Below, piece by piece: positions 22,961-39,023 of a stretch of 64,000 bases of DNA (the stretch's first letter is position 1; the number at the start of each line of letters is the position of its first letter). The DNA lies in assembly GCA_963693085.1 (NCBI GenBank), contig OY856413.1, forward strand, positions 540,630,879-540,694,878. The letters are read 5' to 3'. This DNA is from Alisma plantago-aquatica (taxonomy: Eukaryota > Streptophyta > Magnoliopsida > Alismatales > Alismataceae). The translations under genes were made by a program, and so were the position numbers. The notes beneath the pieces were generated by a model that was not told the DNA's origin, did not search any database, and saw only the letters and a program-made list of their open reading frames with translations.

Positions 22961-24000
22961 ATATTTTTTTTGGGAAAACTTGGAAGTTTCTATATAAACA
23001 TACTAGACATGTTTAACAAATACAGAATCGTTCAAGGCATTACATCAACATGCATTGTGCATGTTGAACAAATACACAACTGTTCAAGAAATTACATCAC
23101 AAAATGTTGGTGGTGGTACAAGAAACTGATTATGAACTCTAGTGTTGGAGTGTTGTAGTTTTGCCAAGTTGTCAGCTTCAAGGCTTTGTCCTCTACTTCA
23201 TTTTTGGAATACAACCTCCCATCCTTCAACCAACAATGCTTAAATTTATGCCATCCATGTATGTATAGAATTGTAAGATGTATTAGCACATAGTATAGAT
23301 TCAACACAAGTGATATTATCCGATTCAATAATAAATCAAGGCCAGGATAGAAGTTGATCTTGATAAAGTGCCATATGAATCACCAAAATCTCTTCCTGCA
23401 TCACTGAATAACAAAAGTGATATTGTGACCATCCCCGCATCCAATGTCCAAAATGATATTGAGCAATAGAAGCCATTGTAGACTTAATTGCCCTTACCGT
23501 TGAATCCACATTGATCTTTATATATCCATAAGAAGGTCTAATACAAACAGATAATACTAATACAGTGTGGTTATTGAAAACAACATCTGAAGAGAATGCA
23601 TCATTGATAGTAGAAGCCATAACTGATGATGTAGAAATTAGGATTTCTTGTGTAGTTACTTTTTGATTGAATACAAGATTATTATGACCAATCCACAATT
23701 TATAGTAGACAGAAACACATATGTGAAGAATTCACGACTGAGACAATATGATGGCTTCTAATGAATTCATCAGTGGAAAACAAAAGAACAAATGGATTTC
23801 CCGTTCAATGCGGAAAAATCACCATATTTGTGTAGCATACGAATAGTCTCCGAATAGATCTAAATCACTCTTCTAGAATAACCTGGACATGTAGAATCTA
23901 TATGTAAGTGACGTTGACTCTTCTAGTTGGCCATCAGGGCTTCATGCACAATTAACCATAGAAAGGTTTTAATGTTGTCGGTAACTTCTTTTTTCAAACT
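22961..24000 (-). pseudogene. LINE (non-LTR retrotransposon) 3' end: zf-RVT and RNase H remnant
   Basis: Reading the reverse strand, 23985-23835 encodes a degenerate reverse-transcriptase zinc-binding segment (VTDNIKTFLWLIVHEALM, then an RRVI/CPGY-like region) interrupted by two TAG codons. Downstream, 23698-23336 encodes an RNase H fold of the plant LINE type, with KINVDSTVR around the first catalytic Asp, a QEEILVIHMAL helix carrying the Glu, and an upstream WIGHNNLVFN segment. The 3' end is probably the reverse-strand A8 at 22963-22970, after a 3' UTR. LINE proteins reverse-transcribe their own RNA at a nicked target; this copy is 5'-truncated and dead. Confidence 0.65.
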
Positions 24001-27334
<3,334 letters not shown>

Positions 27335-29319
27335 TGTGGCAACACATCCCATTATCGGACAGATAATGAGGTGTTACGCGAAAACGTGCGGAAATCACCA
27401 TAACCACAGATTATCGAAAACACAGGTTAATTAAAACCGATTGCAGAAAACTGATAAACTGTGAAGCTATTACTTTTCAGTCCTCATCCTGCACAGAAAC
27501 ATGTCATATATATACATCCACGAGATCTGATACGTGTCCACAGCTCAGAAACAGCTGTTTGTCCATCACATGAGTTCACCACCTGTTCATATACAGGATA
27601 GGCCCACATCCGGCCAACAACAGGATATACAAACATCATCGATCGATTATCGTGAAACAACGTCAAAACACTGCCAAGGACCTGAGAGTACAGGGATGAC
27701 TCTAGACTCTACTACAAAACATCCAAAATAGCAGAATGTCCAACGCTTTCCTTCTACTGCTCCTAAAGCTGCTCGGCCGCAACACCACGACCATGACCAC
27801 GTCTACCTCGACGACCTAAAAAGGGGTTAAACCAGCGGGGTGAGACAATTGAACAATTGTCCCAGTGGGAAACATAACTCCCCACCGCAACTACAGAACC
27901 TCAGCAAGATAAACTATAACAACATATAACTAATAACAGATATAACAAGAGCAGTCTATATAAAGCGAAGCTATCCTTACCGACAAACTTACCAGCTATA
28001 CAAAGCATATAACTAGATATCTTTCAATGGAACATGATTATCAGAACAAGATATAATGTCACACAACCTGCTTATCAAGATCAGACATATTATCACATAA
28101 CCTGCAAGATATAACAAAGTTATTACACCAACAAGGCCTCAACCAATGTTTCGTGTTTAAACCAAACAATAAGCACTAAACGGCTGTATTACGTATTATT
28201 ATGCCCTGAGGATTTGAACCGTACCGTTTAAATCCAACCTTCGGTTATGAATCCCAAGCCGGTGCCATACAAGGTCAATGGAAGAGCCGAACTCCACGAC
28301 CTCCCACCTCGCGGTCAGTACACGAGTACAACACAAGAAGGACCGCAGTCACATGCTGAAGTGGTCTAAGCCACAGGGTCAACTCCATAGGCTACCCTCA
28401 CTCTAGCCCGCCTTGGTACAGGTCTCGGCGCTAGTAAAACTGAGCCACGGGCCTGTTCACCGTTCTCTGAGCCATGAACACATTCATGCTCCACACATAA
28501 CATATCCTGAGCCATGGGCCTGTTCACCATGCTCTTTGTACGTATATGAGTCTGTAACCGAAGTTACACTCTTACCTCCTCATTTTCAGGCTAGGAGCTA
28601 CCTACACATATTCAACAATATGCACTTCCAGGTTAACCCATAGGAGAACCTATTTCACCATCACCAAGTCCTGACGATGATGGATCTATGGCCAGGGCAA
28701 ACTACATGATATAATTCCACTGTAATTAATTAGTATCTTTTAGATGGATTGCGGATTCAACCAAGTTGATTATCATGCAAAATATAATAGAAAGTAAAGA
28801 ACATTATATTATTATTGAAACCTCATCAACCTGATCCATCACAAGGATCCAGCATCACATGTTACCATTTGGCCTCTTGTCAATCATCCTGATCCATCTG
28901 AAGGATCATCACATACCACATGATCTCAATTCCTCATCATGTACTGTCACTGCCTCTCAAGGCTCACATCATCATCATGGGAAAAATACATCACATATAT
29001 AATCTCATAGAACAATTATCAAGGTAATGTTACTCATCACTTATGTCACATAGCCCTTTCATGGCTACACATCACCTGCATGGTTAGGATACACAATAAA
29101 CATAGATTCAACATAAGGAATATGCTCACAATCATGAACTATCATTCAAGATACTCTACTCATCATTGTTACACTATTTGATGATCAAGCTTGTTAAGCA
29201 CATCATTAACAAACCATATTCATGCTTACCCTTATTTCAAGATTATACAAACATTTAAGGTATTCACTTTATATAGAAAGCATGTTGAGTATACAGATCA
29301 AACACTATTGTTACCAAAG

Positions 29320-29690
29320 TCATTACTGATATCATCCACTACCATCATTATTATCTTCATCACTAAGCAACCATTAATGCAACTACCATTTATCATTATC
29401 ATGAACAATTTAGCATAAGACTTCCATCATGCATAGCATTACTACTCTTGTTACCATCATTACTATTAACAACATCATCATCTACTATTATCTTCCAATA
29501 TTAACATCTTTACTATCAACCACATTATATTATTAACATCATTATTGTTTTCACTTATGAGTAAGGCATTATTATCTCATCATCATTAACATCATCACGA
29601 CTACTGACATCTTTGCTATCAATAGCACCATTAACGTTATCATTACTAATCCAGGCATTGCAATCGTTATTGTTATTAATACAAGAAAGC
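29320..29690. repeat. CAT/ATT-rich low-complexity tract in the gypsy LTR
   Basis: Repeated CATCATT, TTATTA and ATCATC words dominate; the matching tract in the other LTR is 37813-38183. The reverse frame reads as a Met/Val/Leu-rich peptide (29572-29763), which is an artefact. Confidence 0.6.
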
Positions 29691-30368
29691 CATCACTTCC
29701 ATCATACTTGAAACTGCCACTATAGGTCCACACACCTTTACTAGAACTCCTCTCAACCCTCACCTAAGAAGCTCACACGGCTAGGGCATGGGAAGGCAGC
29801 AACGCTGCGTTGCACCCAACCTTCTGCACGCAACGCCGCGTCACAACAGAACTGGGCGACATGGGTGTCGCGCGTCACACCTATCGGGAAACGCCCTGCC
29901 GCGACACCCGTCTCATCTGACCCTATCGACCGACAACCAAGGGGGGTATCACCCAACCCTAGGTCACCATCAACCTCCAACTCAAAACAACACAAACCCT
30001 AGATCACTAGGTACCCTAGAAACCCTAAACCCTAAGGGTATATCAGCCACCAAAGGAAACTCAAGCAAGGTAAAAAACTAAGCTACTAAGCTAACTACTA
30101 ATATGTAACAAGGTTATTGCTAGAGGTAAAGAGTTAGGGTTAGAAATTATGCAACCTGCCTTAAGCTCCAACCTCCAAGGAAGAAGATGCACTTCATGCT
30201 CCAAGGGATGTCGTCCACCAAAGCTGATCCAAGAGAGGGTATCAGCCACCACTGCAACTCCAGGAGAGTGTCTCAGCCGACACAAGCAAGAGAGGGAGGA
30301 GTGTCGTGCACTCAAGGTGGAGGAGAGACCAAAAGAGCAAAGGAAGCTAAGGCAAGGGAAAGATCTAC

Positions 30369-30376
30369 CTATATAG
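30369..30376 (-). promoter_or_regulatory. Candidate TATA box of the gypsy 3' LTR
   Basis: CTATATAG is the only clean TATA-type motif in a GC-richer part of the LTR, and it lies about 620 bases inside the LTR start on the transcribed strand. The phased box array (30531-30687) sits about 155-310 bases upstream of it. The same motif is at 38862-38869 in the 5' LTR. Start-site position is inference. Confidence 0.45.
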
Positions 30377-30530
30377 AAAGAAGGGGAGGAGAAACCAAGG
30401 TACAACCATGCAATGTGTCATCCACCCAAGGGACACTTGTCCTAGGGTTCAAGCCAACACATTAGCACACCAGGAGACACTTTTCCAAGCCATGCACCAA
30501 GTGTCATCAACCAAGGCCAAGCCACATGGG

Positions 30531-30687
30531 CGACACAAGCAACAACTCCTGCTGGGCGACACAAACAAGCTACTGGGCGACACACCTCTGTGTTGGAAGA
30601 CACAAGACCACCATGGGCGATACAAAATCACCTTAGGTCGACACAAACTCACCTTGGACGACACAAGGCAAGCCTTGGCCGACACAA
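30531..30687 (-). promoter_or_regulatory. Phased CGACAC box array in the gypsy 3' LTR
   Basis: (C/A)GA(C/T)AC boxes, most extended as CGACACAA, start at 30531, 30557, 30578, 30598, 30618, 30639, 30659 and 30680. After the first gap of 26 the spacings are 21, 20, 20, 21, 20 and 21 bases, two turns of B-DNA each. Sequence between boxes varies, so this is more than a recent perfect tandem repeat. Location in U3 upstream of the TATA motif suggests an enhancer, which is inference. The copy in the 5' LTR starts at 39024. Confidence 0.6.
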
Positions 30688-30993
30688 GGCTCAAACAAGC
30701 CCAAACAACACATCTCAAGGCCCAAACAAGCTCAACTCAGGCCCAAAGAACTCAAACAACAAGCCCAAGCCTTCCTCTCAACCCTAGAGGAAGCAAAGAG
30801 AGGTAAACATCTCACAAGATGGAAAACTTGCACTCAAAACCCTAAACTTGGTTTATTTGCAAGTAGCCCCTTCAACTCTCAACAAAGCACAACAAAACCC
30901 TAATCACCACTAAAGGTGATTAGCAAGCACCAAAGCATCAAGATCTGGATAAACAAATAGGGTAAACCCTAAACGCATGTCAGGGTCCTTAGA

Positions 30994-31008
30994 AGCTAAC
31001 CCCCTTTA
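30994..31008 (-). other. Gypsy polypurine tract
   Basis: On the coding strand the sequence directly before the 3' LTR reads CTTAAAGGGGGTTAGCT. A G/A-rich stretch adjoining the 3' LTR primes plus-strand synthesis in LTR retrotransposons. It overlaps the end of the polyprotein stop region. Confidence 0.6.
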
Positions 31009-31515
31009 AGGGATTTCGTCCCCAAAATCCGAAGAGAAAAGCGAGGGATACTTTCTCCTCATCTCTTCCTCAAGCTCCCACGTGGCTTCCTCAACACCAC
31101 GTCGCTGCCAAAGAACCTTTACAAGAGCCAGGTCCTTCGTCTTCAACTTCTTGATCCTTCTGTCAAGCATCGCCACTGGACCTTCCTCGTAGGTAATATC
31201 TGCATCAAGCTCAACCTCAACTGGCTGTATCACTGTACCTGAATCCAGATGACTTTTTTTCAGCATACTGACATGAAACACTGGATGCAACCTGTGCAAC
31301 TCTGGAGGCAACTCTAACTCATAAGCTACCTTGCCAATACGTGCTCTGACTGAGTATGGCCCCATATACCTGGGAGCTAACTTACCCTTCCGTCCAAACC
31401 TTAGCACACCTTTCCACGGTGAGACTTTAAGATACACTTTGTCTCCTACCTGGAATTCCAAAGGTCGTCGACGATTATCTGCATACGACTTCTGTCTGTC
31501 CTGTGCCACTTTCAA
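31006..31515 (-). pseudogene. Gypsy integrase C-terminus and chromodomain
   Basis: A 169-codon open stretch, in frame with the integrase core but separated from it by TAG at 31522-31524. It opens with the typical VAQDRQKSYADNRRR linker and FQVGDKVYLKVSPWKG (integrase C-terminal GPY/F-like region, with GPYSV further on). It then has LPPELHRLHPVFHVSMLKK and ends in a chromodomain-like module whose aromatic WELEEEMRRKYP helix is clear. Chromodomains steer chromovirus integration toward histone-marked heterochromatin. It ends with a natural stop at 31006-31008, just before the polypurine tract. Confidence 0.88.
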
Positions 31516-31521
31516 CTGTTG

Positions 31522-32412
31522 CTATATCACTTTGATCTTATCTGTCGTCTGCTGAACTAACTCAGGACCCAAAAGCTGATACTCACCTGATTCATACCAA
31601 CACAAAGGAGATCTGCACTTCCTTCCATACAAAGCATCATAAGGAGCCATGTCGATGCTCCGCTGATAACTATTGTTGTAGGCAAACTCTATCAAACTCA
31701 GATGTACATCCCAGTTGCCTAGAAACTGTAAAATACAAGCTCGAAGAAGATCCTCCAAAATCTGAATAGTCCTTTCAGACTGTCCATCTGTCTGCGGGTG
31801 AAAAGTTGTACTAAACCTTAACTGCGTTCCCAACGCTCTGTGCAACCGTTCCCAAAAACAACTCGTAAACTGAGGACCTCTGTCAGAAACTATCGTTGTT
31901 GGCACGCCATGCAAATGTACTATCTCATCCACATATACTTGAGCTAGCTTCTCAGCTGTATACGTCGTCTTCACTGGTAGGAAATACACAGACTTAGTCA
32001 ATCTGTCCACTACCACCCAAATGGAATCATGATTCCTAGTTGTCTGGGGTAGACCAACTATGAAATCCATGGTTATATGATCCCATTTCCACTGCGGTAT
32101 CGGCAAAGGTTGCAACGTACCTGCCAGCTTCTGATGTTCAGCCTTCACTTGCTGACACACCGCACACCTTGCCACAAACTCAGCTACATCCCTCTTCAAA
32201 CCGGGCCACCAATACAAGTCCTTCAGACTATGATACATCTTGGTGACACCTAGATGCATCGTATACATCGACGTATGTGCTTCCTCAAGCACCAACTTCC
32301 GCAGATCATCAGCATCTGGAACCACCATCCTATCACGATAGGAAACTAGTCCATCCTCAGACTCATGAAACCCATCACGCTTGTCACTACCGAACTCTGA
32401 TCTAATCAACTA
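31522..32412 (-). pseudogene. Gypsy integrase (zinc finger and catalytic core)
   Basis: This open stretch contains the HHCC zinc finger (HLGVTKMYHSLK, then CAVCQQVK), and the D,D-35-E catalytic core with the first Asp in TMDFIVGLP (about 32058), the second in VSDRGPQFTS (about 31880) and the Glu in TDGQSERTIQ (about 31783). The signature YNNSYQRSIDMAPYDALYGR follows. All catalytic residues look present. It is separated from RNase H by three in-frame TAG codons (32431-32433, 32428-32430 and 32410-32412) and from the chromodomain part by TAG at 31522. Integrase inserts the cDNA copy; here it could not be produced from a full-length polyprotein. Confidence 0.92.
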
Positions 32413-32430
32413 TACTGCATCATCAGTCTA

Positions 32431-33777
32431 CTATGCATCCTTGACCTGCTGTCTCAATGTAGGCTTAACTTGCATCTGCGCGAAAAGACCAGACAACAAA
32501 GAAACTTCCATCTGCACATTCATCTGTCGCAGAGAAACAAACATATCTCGCCTATGGCATACCAGAGAACTCAATTGTGCCTTCTTTGAAGAAAGAGATG
32601 AAGACTTTCTGCTAAGCACATCAGCTACCACGTTCGCCTTACCAGGATGATACTCGATAGTGCAGTCGTAATCATTGATCAACTCCATCCATCGATGCTT
32701 TCGCATGTTCAACTCTTGCTGCGTAAAGATGTACTTCAGATTCTTATGATCTGTAAAGATCTGACACACTTCCCCATATAGATAGTGTCTCCAAATCTTT
32801 AGCGCATGAACCACTACTGCCAACTCCAAATCATGAGTCAGATAGTTCTCCTCATGCTTCTTGAGCTGTCGCGAGGCGAAAGAAACCACATGATCTTCCT
32901 ACATCAAAACACAACCTAAACCTTTCTTGGAAGCATCACAGAAAACAACATAGCCTTTCCTAGGCTCTGGCAAGATCAACACTGGAGCACTGGTCAGCCT
33001 CTCCTTCAAACTCTGGAAAGCTTGCTGACATCGATCGTCCCAAACAAAAGGTACATCCTTCCTGGTCAACTTCGTCATCGGCAACGCGATCACACTGAAG
33101 TCCTTGATAAACCTCTGGTAGTATCCTGCCAAACCAAGGAAACTACAAACTTCTGTCGGCGTTTTCGGATGTTCCCAATCTGCAATAGATTTTACCTTCT
33201 TCGGATCTACTTTGACTCCTTCTGCAGATATCCCATGACCCAAGAAAGTCACTTCCGTCAACCAGAACTCGCACTTACTGAACTTGGCATACAACTGATG
33301 TTGATGAAGAAGAGTCAATGCTCGACGAAGATGTTGCTCATGCTCTAGCCTGTCCCGACTATAGATCAAGATGTCATCTATAAAGACTACAAAAAACTGA
33401 TCTAAGAATGGACGGAACACTCTGTTCATCAAATCCATGAAAGTAGCAGGTGCATTGGTTAACCCAAACGACATAACCATGAACTCAAAATGACCATACC
33501 TCGTCCTGAAAGCTGACTTTGGTATGTCATCCGCCTTTATCCTCAACTGATGATATCCAGACCGTAGGTCGATCTTCGAGAACACTATAGCACCACACAA
33601 CTGATCGAACAGATCATCTATCCTCGGCAACGGGTACTTGTTCTTGATCGTGACCTTCTTCAACTGCTGGTAATCTATACACAACCGCATCGAACCATCC
33701 TTCTTCTTGACGAACAACATGGGAGCACCCCACGGAGACGTACTCGGTCAGATAAAACCTTTCTCCAACAACTCTTA
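32431..33777 (-). pseudogene. Gypsy reverse transcriptase and RNase H
   Basis: Between stops, the frame encodes the RT core: [19 protein letters not shown], then [24 protein letters not shown] and the catalytic FIDDILIYS (codons at 33373-33384), then [10 protein letters not shown]. An RNase H region follows with the first Asp in [12 protein letters not shown], then the Glu-containing [12 protein letters not shown] and [11 protein letters not shown]. In-frame breaks are TAA (33775-33777) and TGA (33748-33750) at the N-terminal edge, and TAG (32899-32901) inside RNase H. At these three places family members usually carry Gln, Arg and Gln, so each break fits a single C-to-T change. Confidence 0.93.
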
Positions 33778-34506
33778 CAACTGCTTCTTCAACTCTGCCA
33801 TCTCTGCTGGAGCCATCCTATACGCTGACTGTGCAACTGGCTGTGTCCCTGGAACCAGATTGATCTCAAAATCAATCTCTCGGGGTGGAGGACCACCATG
33901 AAACTCCTCAGGAAACACGTCTGCAAACTCTCGAACCACGGACACCTCCTCAAGACTAGGACCTTTCGCCTTGGTAACCATAACGGTATCCACCACGTGA
34001 GCTAGGAACGCCTCACATCCTTGTCGTAACAACTTATCTGCCACCATAGCTGATACCAAACACGTCAGAAGAATCTTCCTATCTCCCTGGAATATCTACT
34101 TCTCTCCAGCAACATCAAACACTGCCTGCTTGGAACCACAGTCCAAGACAACCTTATACCTCTCTAAGGTATCTATCCCAAGGATAACATCGAAGCCATG
34201 CATATCAAGTGGTATAAGATCCACTTGAATACGATATCCCGAGAAAGACAAGACACAAGATGGACACTCTTCTCGAAGCAAAGAGGAACCATCAAGAGGG
34301 ATTTCTAACAACAAGCTATCCTTCTTACAACTAACAGGTAAATGACAGTTCTCAAACATATTATAGGCGATAAAAGAGTGTGTAGCACCCGGGTCAACCA
34401 GAACAGATATAAAGCAAGAAGAAGACATATCAGAATGAAATAACTCCATCTGACCTGTCACCACTCGCGGGTTGACTATCGCCTTTGGCTGATTCATGGC
34501 ATAGAA
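33778..34506 (-). pseudogene. Gypsy aspartic protease and linker to RT
   Basis: Starting after TGA 34507-34509, the frame reads FYAMNQPKAIVNPRVVTG and then the protease flap and active site SVLVDPGATHSFI (a D-P-G variant common in plant chromoviruses), followed by DVILGIDTLERY. A TAG at 34096-34098 interrupts, and the linker continues in frame with FADVFPEEFHGGPPPREIDFEI up to the RT boundary. The protease cuts the Gag-Pol precursor. The length and order match the family apart from the stops. Confidence 0.88.
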
Positions 34507-34509
34507 TCA

Positions 34510-35760
34510 AGCCATTGCTTGCTGTCCACGACCTCTGCTTCCTTGAGCAGACGATCCAGCTTGAGACGCTTGACCGTGTCCTCGTCCTCTGCTACCACTG
34601 GCATGCGGTCTCTCAGACTTCTGGAAAATCTACCTCGGCTGATGCGTCACTTCAACATCTCTATTCAGGCAATTAAACCTAAAATGCCCGACTTGTCCAC
34701 AAAGATGACATGACTTATCCTCGAACCGTGGCCTAGCTGGCTCTGTCACTGCCACAGAAGCTGAACTGTGCACCTTAGAAGGCGAAGAAACATAACCTCT
34801 TCCCTTACTCGGAGACCACTGAGATGGTACACCGGCGCTTCTCATTGCTGATGGTGCTGAAAACCTGGGCTTTTTAAAGCCACCAAACCTTCGTCCTTGA
34901 AACTGAGCAGGTCTTTTAAGAGACATAGACTCTCTTTTCTCCCGTACTTTCCTCTCGATCCTTCGAACAAATTACACGAACGTAGAAAACCGTTCTCGAT
35001 TCTCCAACGCAGACACTGGGGTTGTCAACTCAGCACTCAATCCCTTCTCGAAACGTCTGATCTGTTCCTCATCTGTTGCCGCCATGTGAGGACAGAACCT
35101 CAACAGATCCATAAACTTGGCTTCATACTCGGTGATGTTCATCGTTCCTTGTCGCAACTTCTCAAACTGACTGACCTTCTCATCCAGATACGTCTTGGGA
35201 AAGTATCTGGTGACGAACACGCGTCGAAACACTTCCCAACAGATCACCTCACCAGGCCGCTTCTCTTCCTCGATGGTCCACCAGTGACCAGCACTATCTT
35301 TAAGAAGGTAGACAACATGCTTTACCTTGTCTACTTCGGGGATGTCAAGGATCCGAAAAGCCTTCTCAAGAATTGTCAGCCACATATCTGCATCCTCTGG
35401 ATCAGCCGTTCCAGCATATTCCGAAGCTCCAACTCGGCGAAGCCGCTCGAAGGTCTTCCCAATACCCGATGCTTCTCCATGGGGAACCTGTGCTCGCGGA
35501 GGAGGCACTGGTAATTGCTCAACGATGAGATTCATCGTAGCCATCAATTGCCCCATAAGCTGTTGGTAAGCAGGATGTTCAAGTATGGCTGGGTTAGGTT
35601 GGGGGACCTCAGGCACCCGATCTTCATGTGCCTGTCTATCTGCTCCATCAACCGATGCAACATCACTATACTCAGCAGAGTGTTCTTCATGGTTTCCAGA
35701 CATCTTGACTTTTCTTCCGCTGAGGGCAGAAGATATTGTAAGAAAACCTGGAAAACTCAT
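34510..35760 (-). pseudogene. Gypsy Gag with CCHC zinc knuckle
   Basis: The more likely start is ATG at 35703 (MSGNHEEHS), 19 codons inside the longest frame, because it lies after the short leader. The Gag core is recognisable (WLTILEKAFRILD, then VVYLLKDSAGHWW, VFVTRYFPKTYLDEK and MDLLRFCPHM). A basic linker and a zinc knuckle CHLCGQVGHFRFNC (CX2CX4HX4C, about 34676-34717) follow, then an RGRG-rich tail. Breaks are TAA at 34972-34974, TAG at 34630-34632 and TGA at 34507-34509, all in the same frame. Gag would form the particle that packages the RNA. Confidence 0.9.
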
Positions 35761-35810
35761 AAGAACAACTCAACCTAGTCCTAAATCCCTGTAGACTCAG
35801 TGAACCTAAA

Positions 35811-35822
35811 GCTCTAATACCA
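35811..35822 (-). other. Gypsy primer-binding site (initiator-Met-like)
   Basis: On the coding strand the sequence reads TGGTATTAGAGC a few bases inside the 5' LTR border (35828), one mismatch from the usual plant initiator-Met site TGGTATCAGAGC. It primes minus-strand cDNA synthesis. Confidence 0.85.
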
Positions 35823-38800
35823 AAACTTGTGGCAACACATCCCATTATCACACAGCTAACAAGGTGTTATGCGAAAACGTGCAGATATCACCATAACCAC
35901 AGATTATCGAAAACACAGGTTAATTAAAACTGATTGCGGAAAACTGATAAACTGTGAAGCTATTACTTTTCAGTCCTCATCCTGCACAGAAACATGTCAT
36001 ATATATACATACACGAGATCTGATACGTGTCCACAACTCAGAAATAGCTATTCGTCCATCACATGAGTTCACCACCTGTTCATATACAGGAAAGGCCCAC
36101 ATCTGGCCAACAGCAGGATATACAAACATCATCGATCAATCATCGTGAAACAACGTCAAAACACTGCCAAGGACCGGAGAGTACAGGGATGACTCTAGAC
36201 TCTACTACAAAACATCCAAAACAGCAGCATGTCTAACGCTTGCCTTCTACTGCTCCTCAAGCTGCTCGGCCGCAACACCACGACCACGACCACGTCTACC
36301 TCGACCACCTAAAAAGGGGTTAAACCAGTGGGGTGAGACAATTGAACAATTGTCCCAGCGGGAAACATAACTCCCCACCGCAACTACAGAACCTCAGCAA
36401 GATAAACTATAACAGCAGATAACTAATAATAGATATAACAAGAGCAGTCTATATAAAGCGAAGCTATCCTTACTGACAAGCTTACCAACTATACAAAGCA
36501 TATAACTAGATATCTTTCAATGGAACATGATTATCAGAACAAGATATAATGTCACACAACCTGCTTATCAAGATCAGACATATTATCACATAACATGCAA
36601 GATATAACAAAGTTATTACACCAACAAGGCCTCAACCAATGTTTCGTGTTTATCCTAAACAATAAGCACTAAACGGCTGTATTACGTATTATTATGCCTT
36701 GAGGATTTGAACCGTACCGTTCAAATCCAACCTTTAGTTATGAAACCCAAGTCGGTGCCATACAAGGTCAATGGAAGAGTCGGACTCCACGACCTCCCAC
36801 CTTGCGGTCAGTACACGAGTACAACACAAGCAGGACCGCAGTCACATGCTGAAGTGGTCTAAGACACAGGGTCAGCTCCATAGGCTACCCTCACTCTAGC
36901 CCGCCTTGGAACATGTCTCGACACTAGTAAAACTGAGCCACGGGCCTGTTCACCGTTCTCTGAGCCATGAATGCATTCATGCTCCACACATCACATATCC
37001 TGAGCCATGGGCCTGTTCACCATGCTCTTTGTATGTATCTGTGTCTGTAATCGAAGTTACACTCTTACCTCCTCATTTGCAGGCTAGGAGCTACCTACAC
37101 ATATTCAACAATATGCGCTTCCAGGTTAACCCATAGGAGAACCTGTTTCACCATCACCAAGTCCTGACGATGGTGGATCTATGGCCAGGGCAAACTACAT
37201 GATATAATTCCACTGTAATTAATTAGTATCTTTTAGATGGATTGCTGATTCAACCAAGTTGATTATCATGCAAAATATAACAGAAAGTAAAGAACATTAT
37301 ATTATTATTGAAACCTCATCAACCTGATCCATCACAAGGATCCAACATCACATGTTACCATTTGGCCTCTTGCCAACCATCCAGATCCATCTCAAGGATC
37401 ATTACAAACCACAGGATCTCAATTGCTCATCATGTACTTTCACTGTCTCTCAAGGCTCACATCATCATCATGGGACAAATACATCACATATATAATCTCA
37501 TAGAACAATTATCAAGGTAATGTTACTCATCACTTATGTCACATAGCCCTTTCATGGCTACACATCACCTGCATGGTTAGGATACACAATAACCATAGAT
37601 TCAACATAAGGAATATGCTCACAATCATGAACTATCATTCAAGATACTCTACTCATCATTATTACACTATTTGATGATCAAGCTTGTTAAGCACATCATT
37701 AACAAACCATATTCATGCTTACCCTTATTTCAAGATTATACAAACATTTAAGGTATTCACTTTATATAGAAAGCATGTTGAGTATACAGAGCAAACACTA
37801 TTGTTACCAAAGTCATTACCGATATCATCCACTACCATCATTATTATCTTAATCATTAAACAACCATTAATGCAACTACCATTTATCATTATCATTCACA
37901 ATTTAGCATAAGACTTCCATCATGCATAGCATTACTACTCTTGTTACCATCATTACTATTAACAACATCATCATCTACTATTATCTTCCAATATTAACAT
38001 CTTTGCTATCAACCACATTATATTATTAACATCATTATTGTTTTCACTTATGAGTAAGGAATTATTATCTCATCATCATTAACATCATCACTACTACTGA
38101 CATCTTTGCTATCAATAGCACCATTAACGTTATCATTACTAATCCAGTCATTGCAATCGTTATTGTTATTAATACAAGCAAGCCATCACTTCCATCATAC
38201 TTGAAACTGCCACTATAGGTCCACACACCTTTACTAGAACTCCTCTCAACCCTCACCTAAGAAGCTCACACGGCTAGGGCATGGGAAGGAAACAACGCTG
38301 CGTTGCACCCAACCTTCTGCCCGCAACGCCGCGTCACAAGAGAACTGGGCGACATGGGTGTCGTGCGTCACACCTATCAGGCAACGCCCTGCCGTGACGC
38401 CCGTCTCAGCTGACCCTATCGCCCGACAACCAAGGGGGGTATCACCCAACCCTAGGTCACCATAAACCTCCAACTTAAAACAACACAAACCCTAGATCAC
38501 TAGGTACCCTAGAAACCCTAAACCCTAAGGGTATATCAGCCACCAAAGGAAACTCAATCAAGGTACAAAACTAAGCTACTAAGCTAACTACGAATATGTA
38601 ACAAGGTTATTGCTAGAGGTAAAGAGTTAGGGTTAGAAATTATGCAACCCGCCTTAAGCTCCAAGCTCCAAGGATGAAGATGCACTTCAAGCTCTAAGGG
38701 ATGTCGTCCACAAAAGCTGATCCAAGAGAGGGTATCAGCCACCACTGCAACTCCAGGAGAGTGTCTCAGTCGACACAAGCAAGAGAGGGAGGAGTGTCAT

Positions 38801-38861
38801 GCACTCAAGGTGGAGGAGAGACCAAAAGAGCAAAGGAGGCTAAGGCAAGGGAAAGAGCAAC

Positions 38862-38869
38862 CTATATAG
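38862..38869 (-). promoter_or_regulatory. Candidate TATA box of the gypsy 5' LTR
   Basis: CTATATAG, equivalent to 30369-30376 and, as part of the upstream LTR, the one that would drive the element's own transcript leftwards. Confidence 0.45.
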
Positions 38870-39023
38870 AAAGAAGGGGAGGAGAAACCAAGGTACAACC
38901 ATGCAATGTGTCGTCCACCCAAGGGACACTTGTCCTAGGGTTCAAGCCAACACATTAGCACACTAGGAGACACTTGTCCAAGCCATGCACCAAGTGTCAT
39001 CAACCAAGGCCAAGCCACATGGG

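Larger units (their letters stand above)
27335..30993 (-). repeat. Gypsy 3' LTR (left copy, 3659 bp)
   Basis: It begins TGTGGCAACACATCCC and ends CTTAGA in + orientation. Every landmark checked lies exactly 8493 bases from its partner in the right LTR (both ends, and internal points at 28413, 29191, 29572, 29753 and 30408), so no net insertion or deletion separates the copies despite many substitutions. It contains a CAT/CATT-rich low-complexity stretch (29320-29690), a GC-rich patch (29780-29960), a TATA-like motif and a phased box array. ORFs such as 30091-30405 and 30408-30806 are non-coding LTR sequence. Confidence 0.93.

Noticed and set aside
30019..30037. Telomere-like AAACCCTAAACCCTAAGGG motif
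   Set aside because: Only about two units, present in both gypsy LTRs at the same offset; it is part of the LTR and not an interstitial telomere tract.
30408..30806. 132-codon ORF in the gypsy LTR, with similar frames in the other LTR
   Set aside because: It overlaps frames on the opposite strand, consists of the phased CGACACAA array translated, and has no domain; it is conserved between LTRs only because they are copies.
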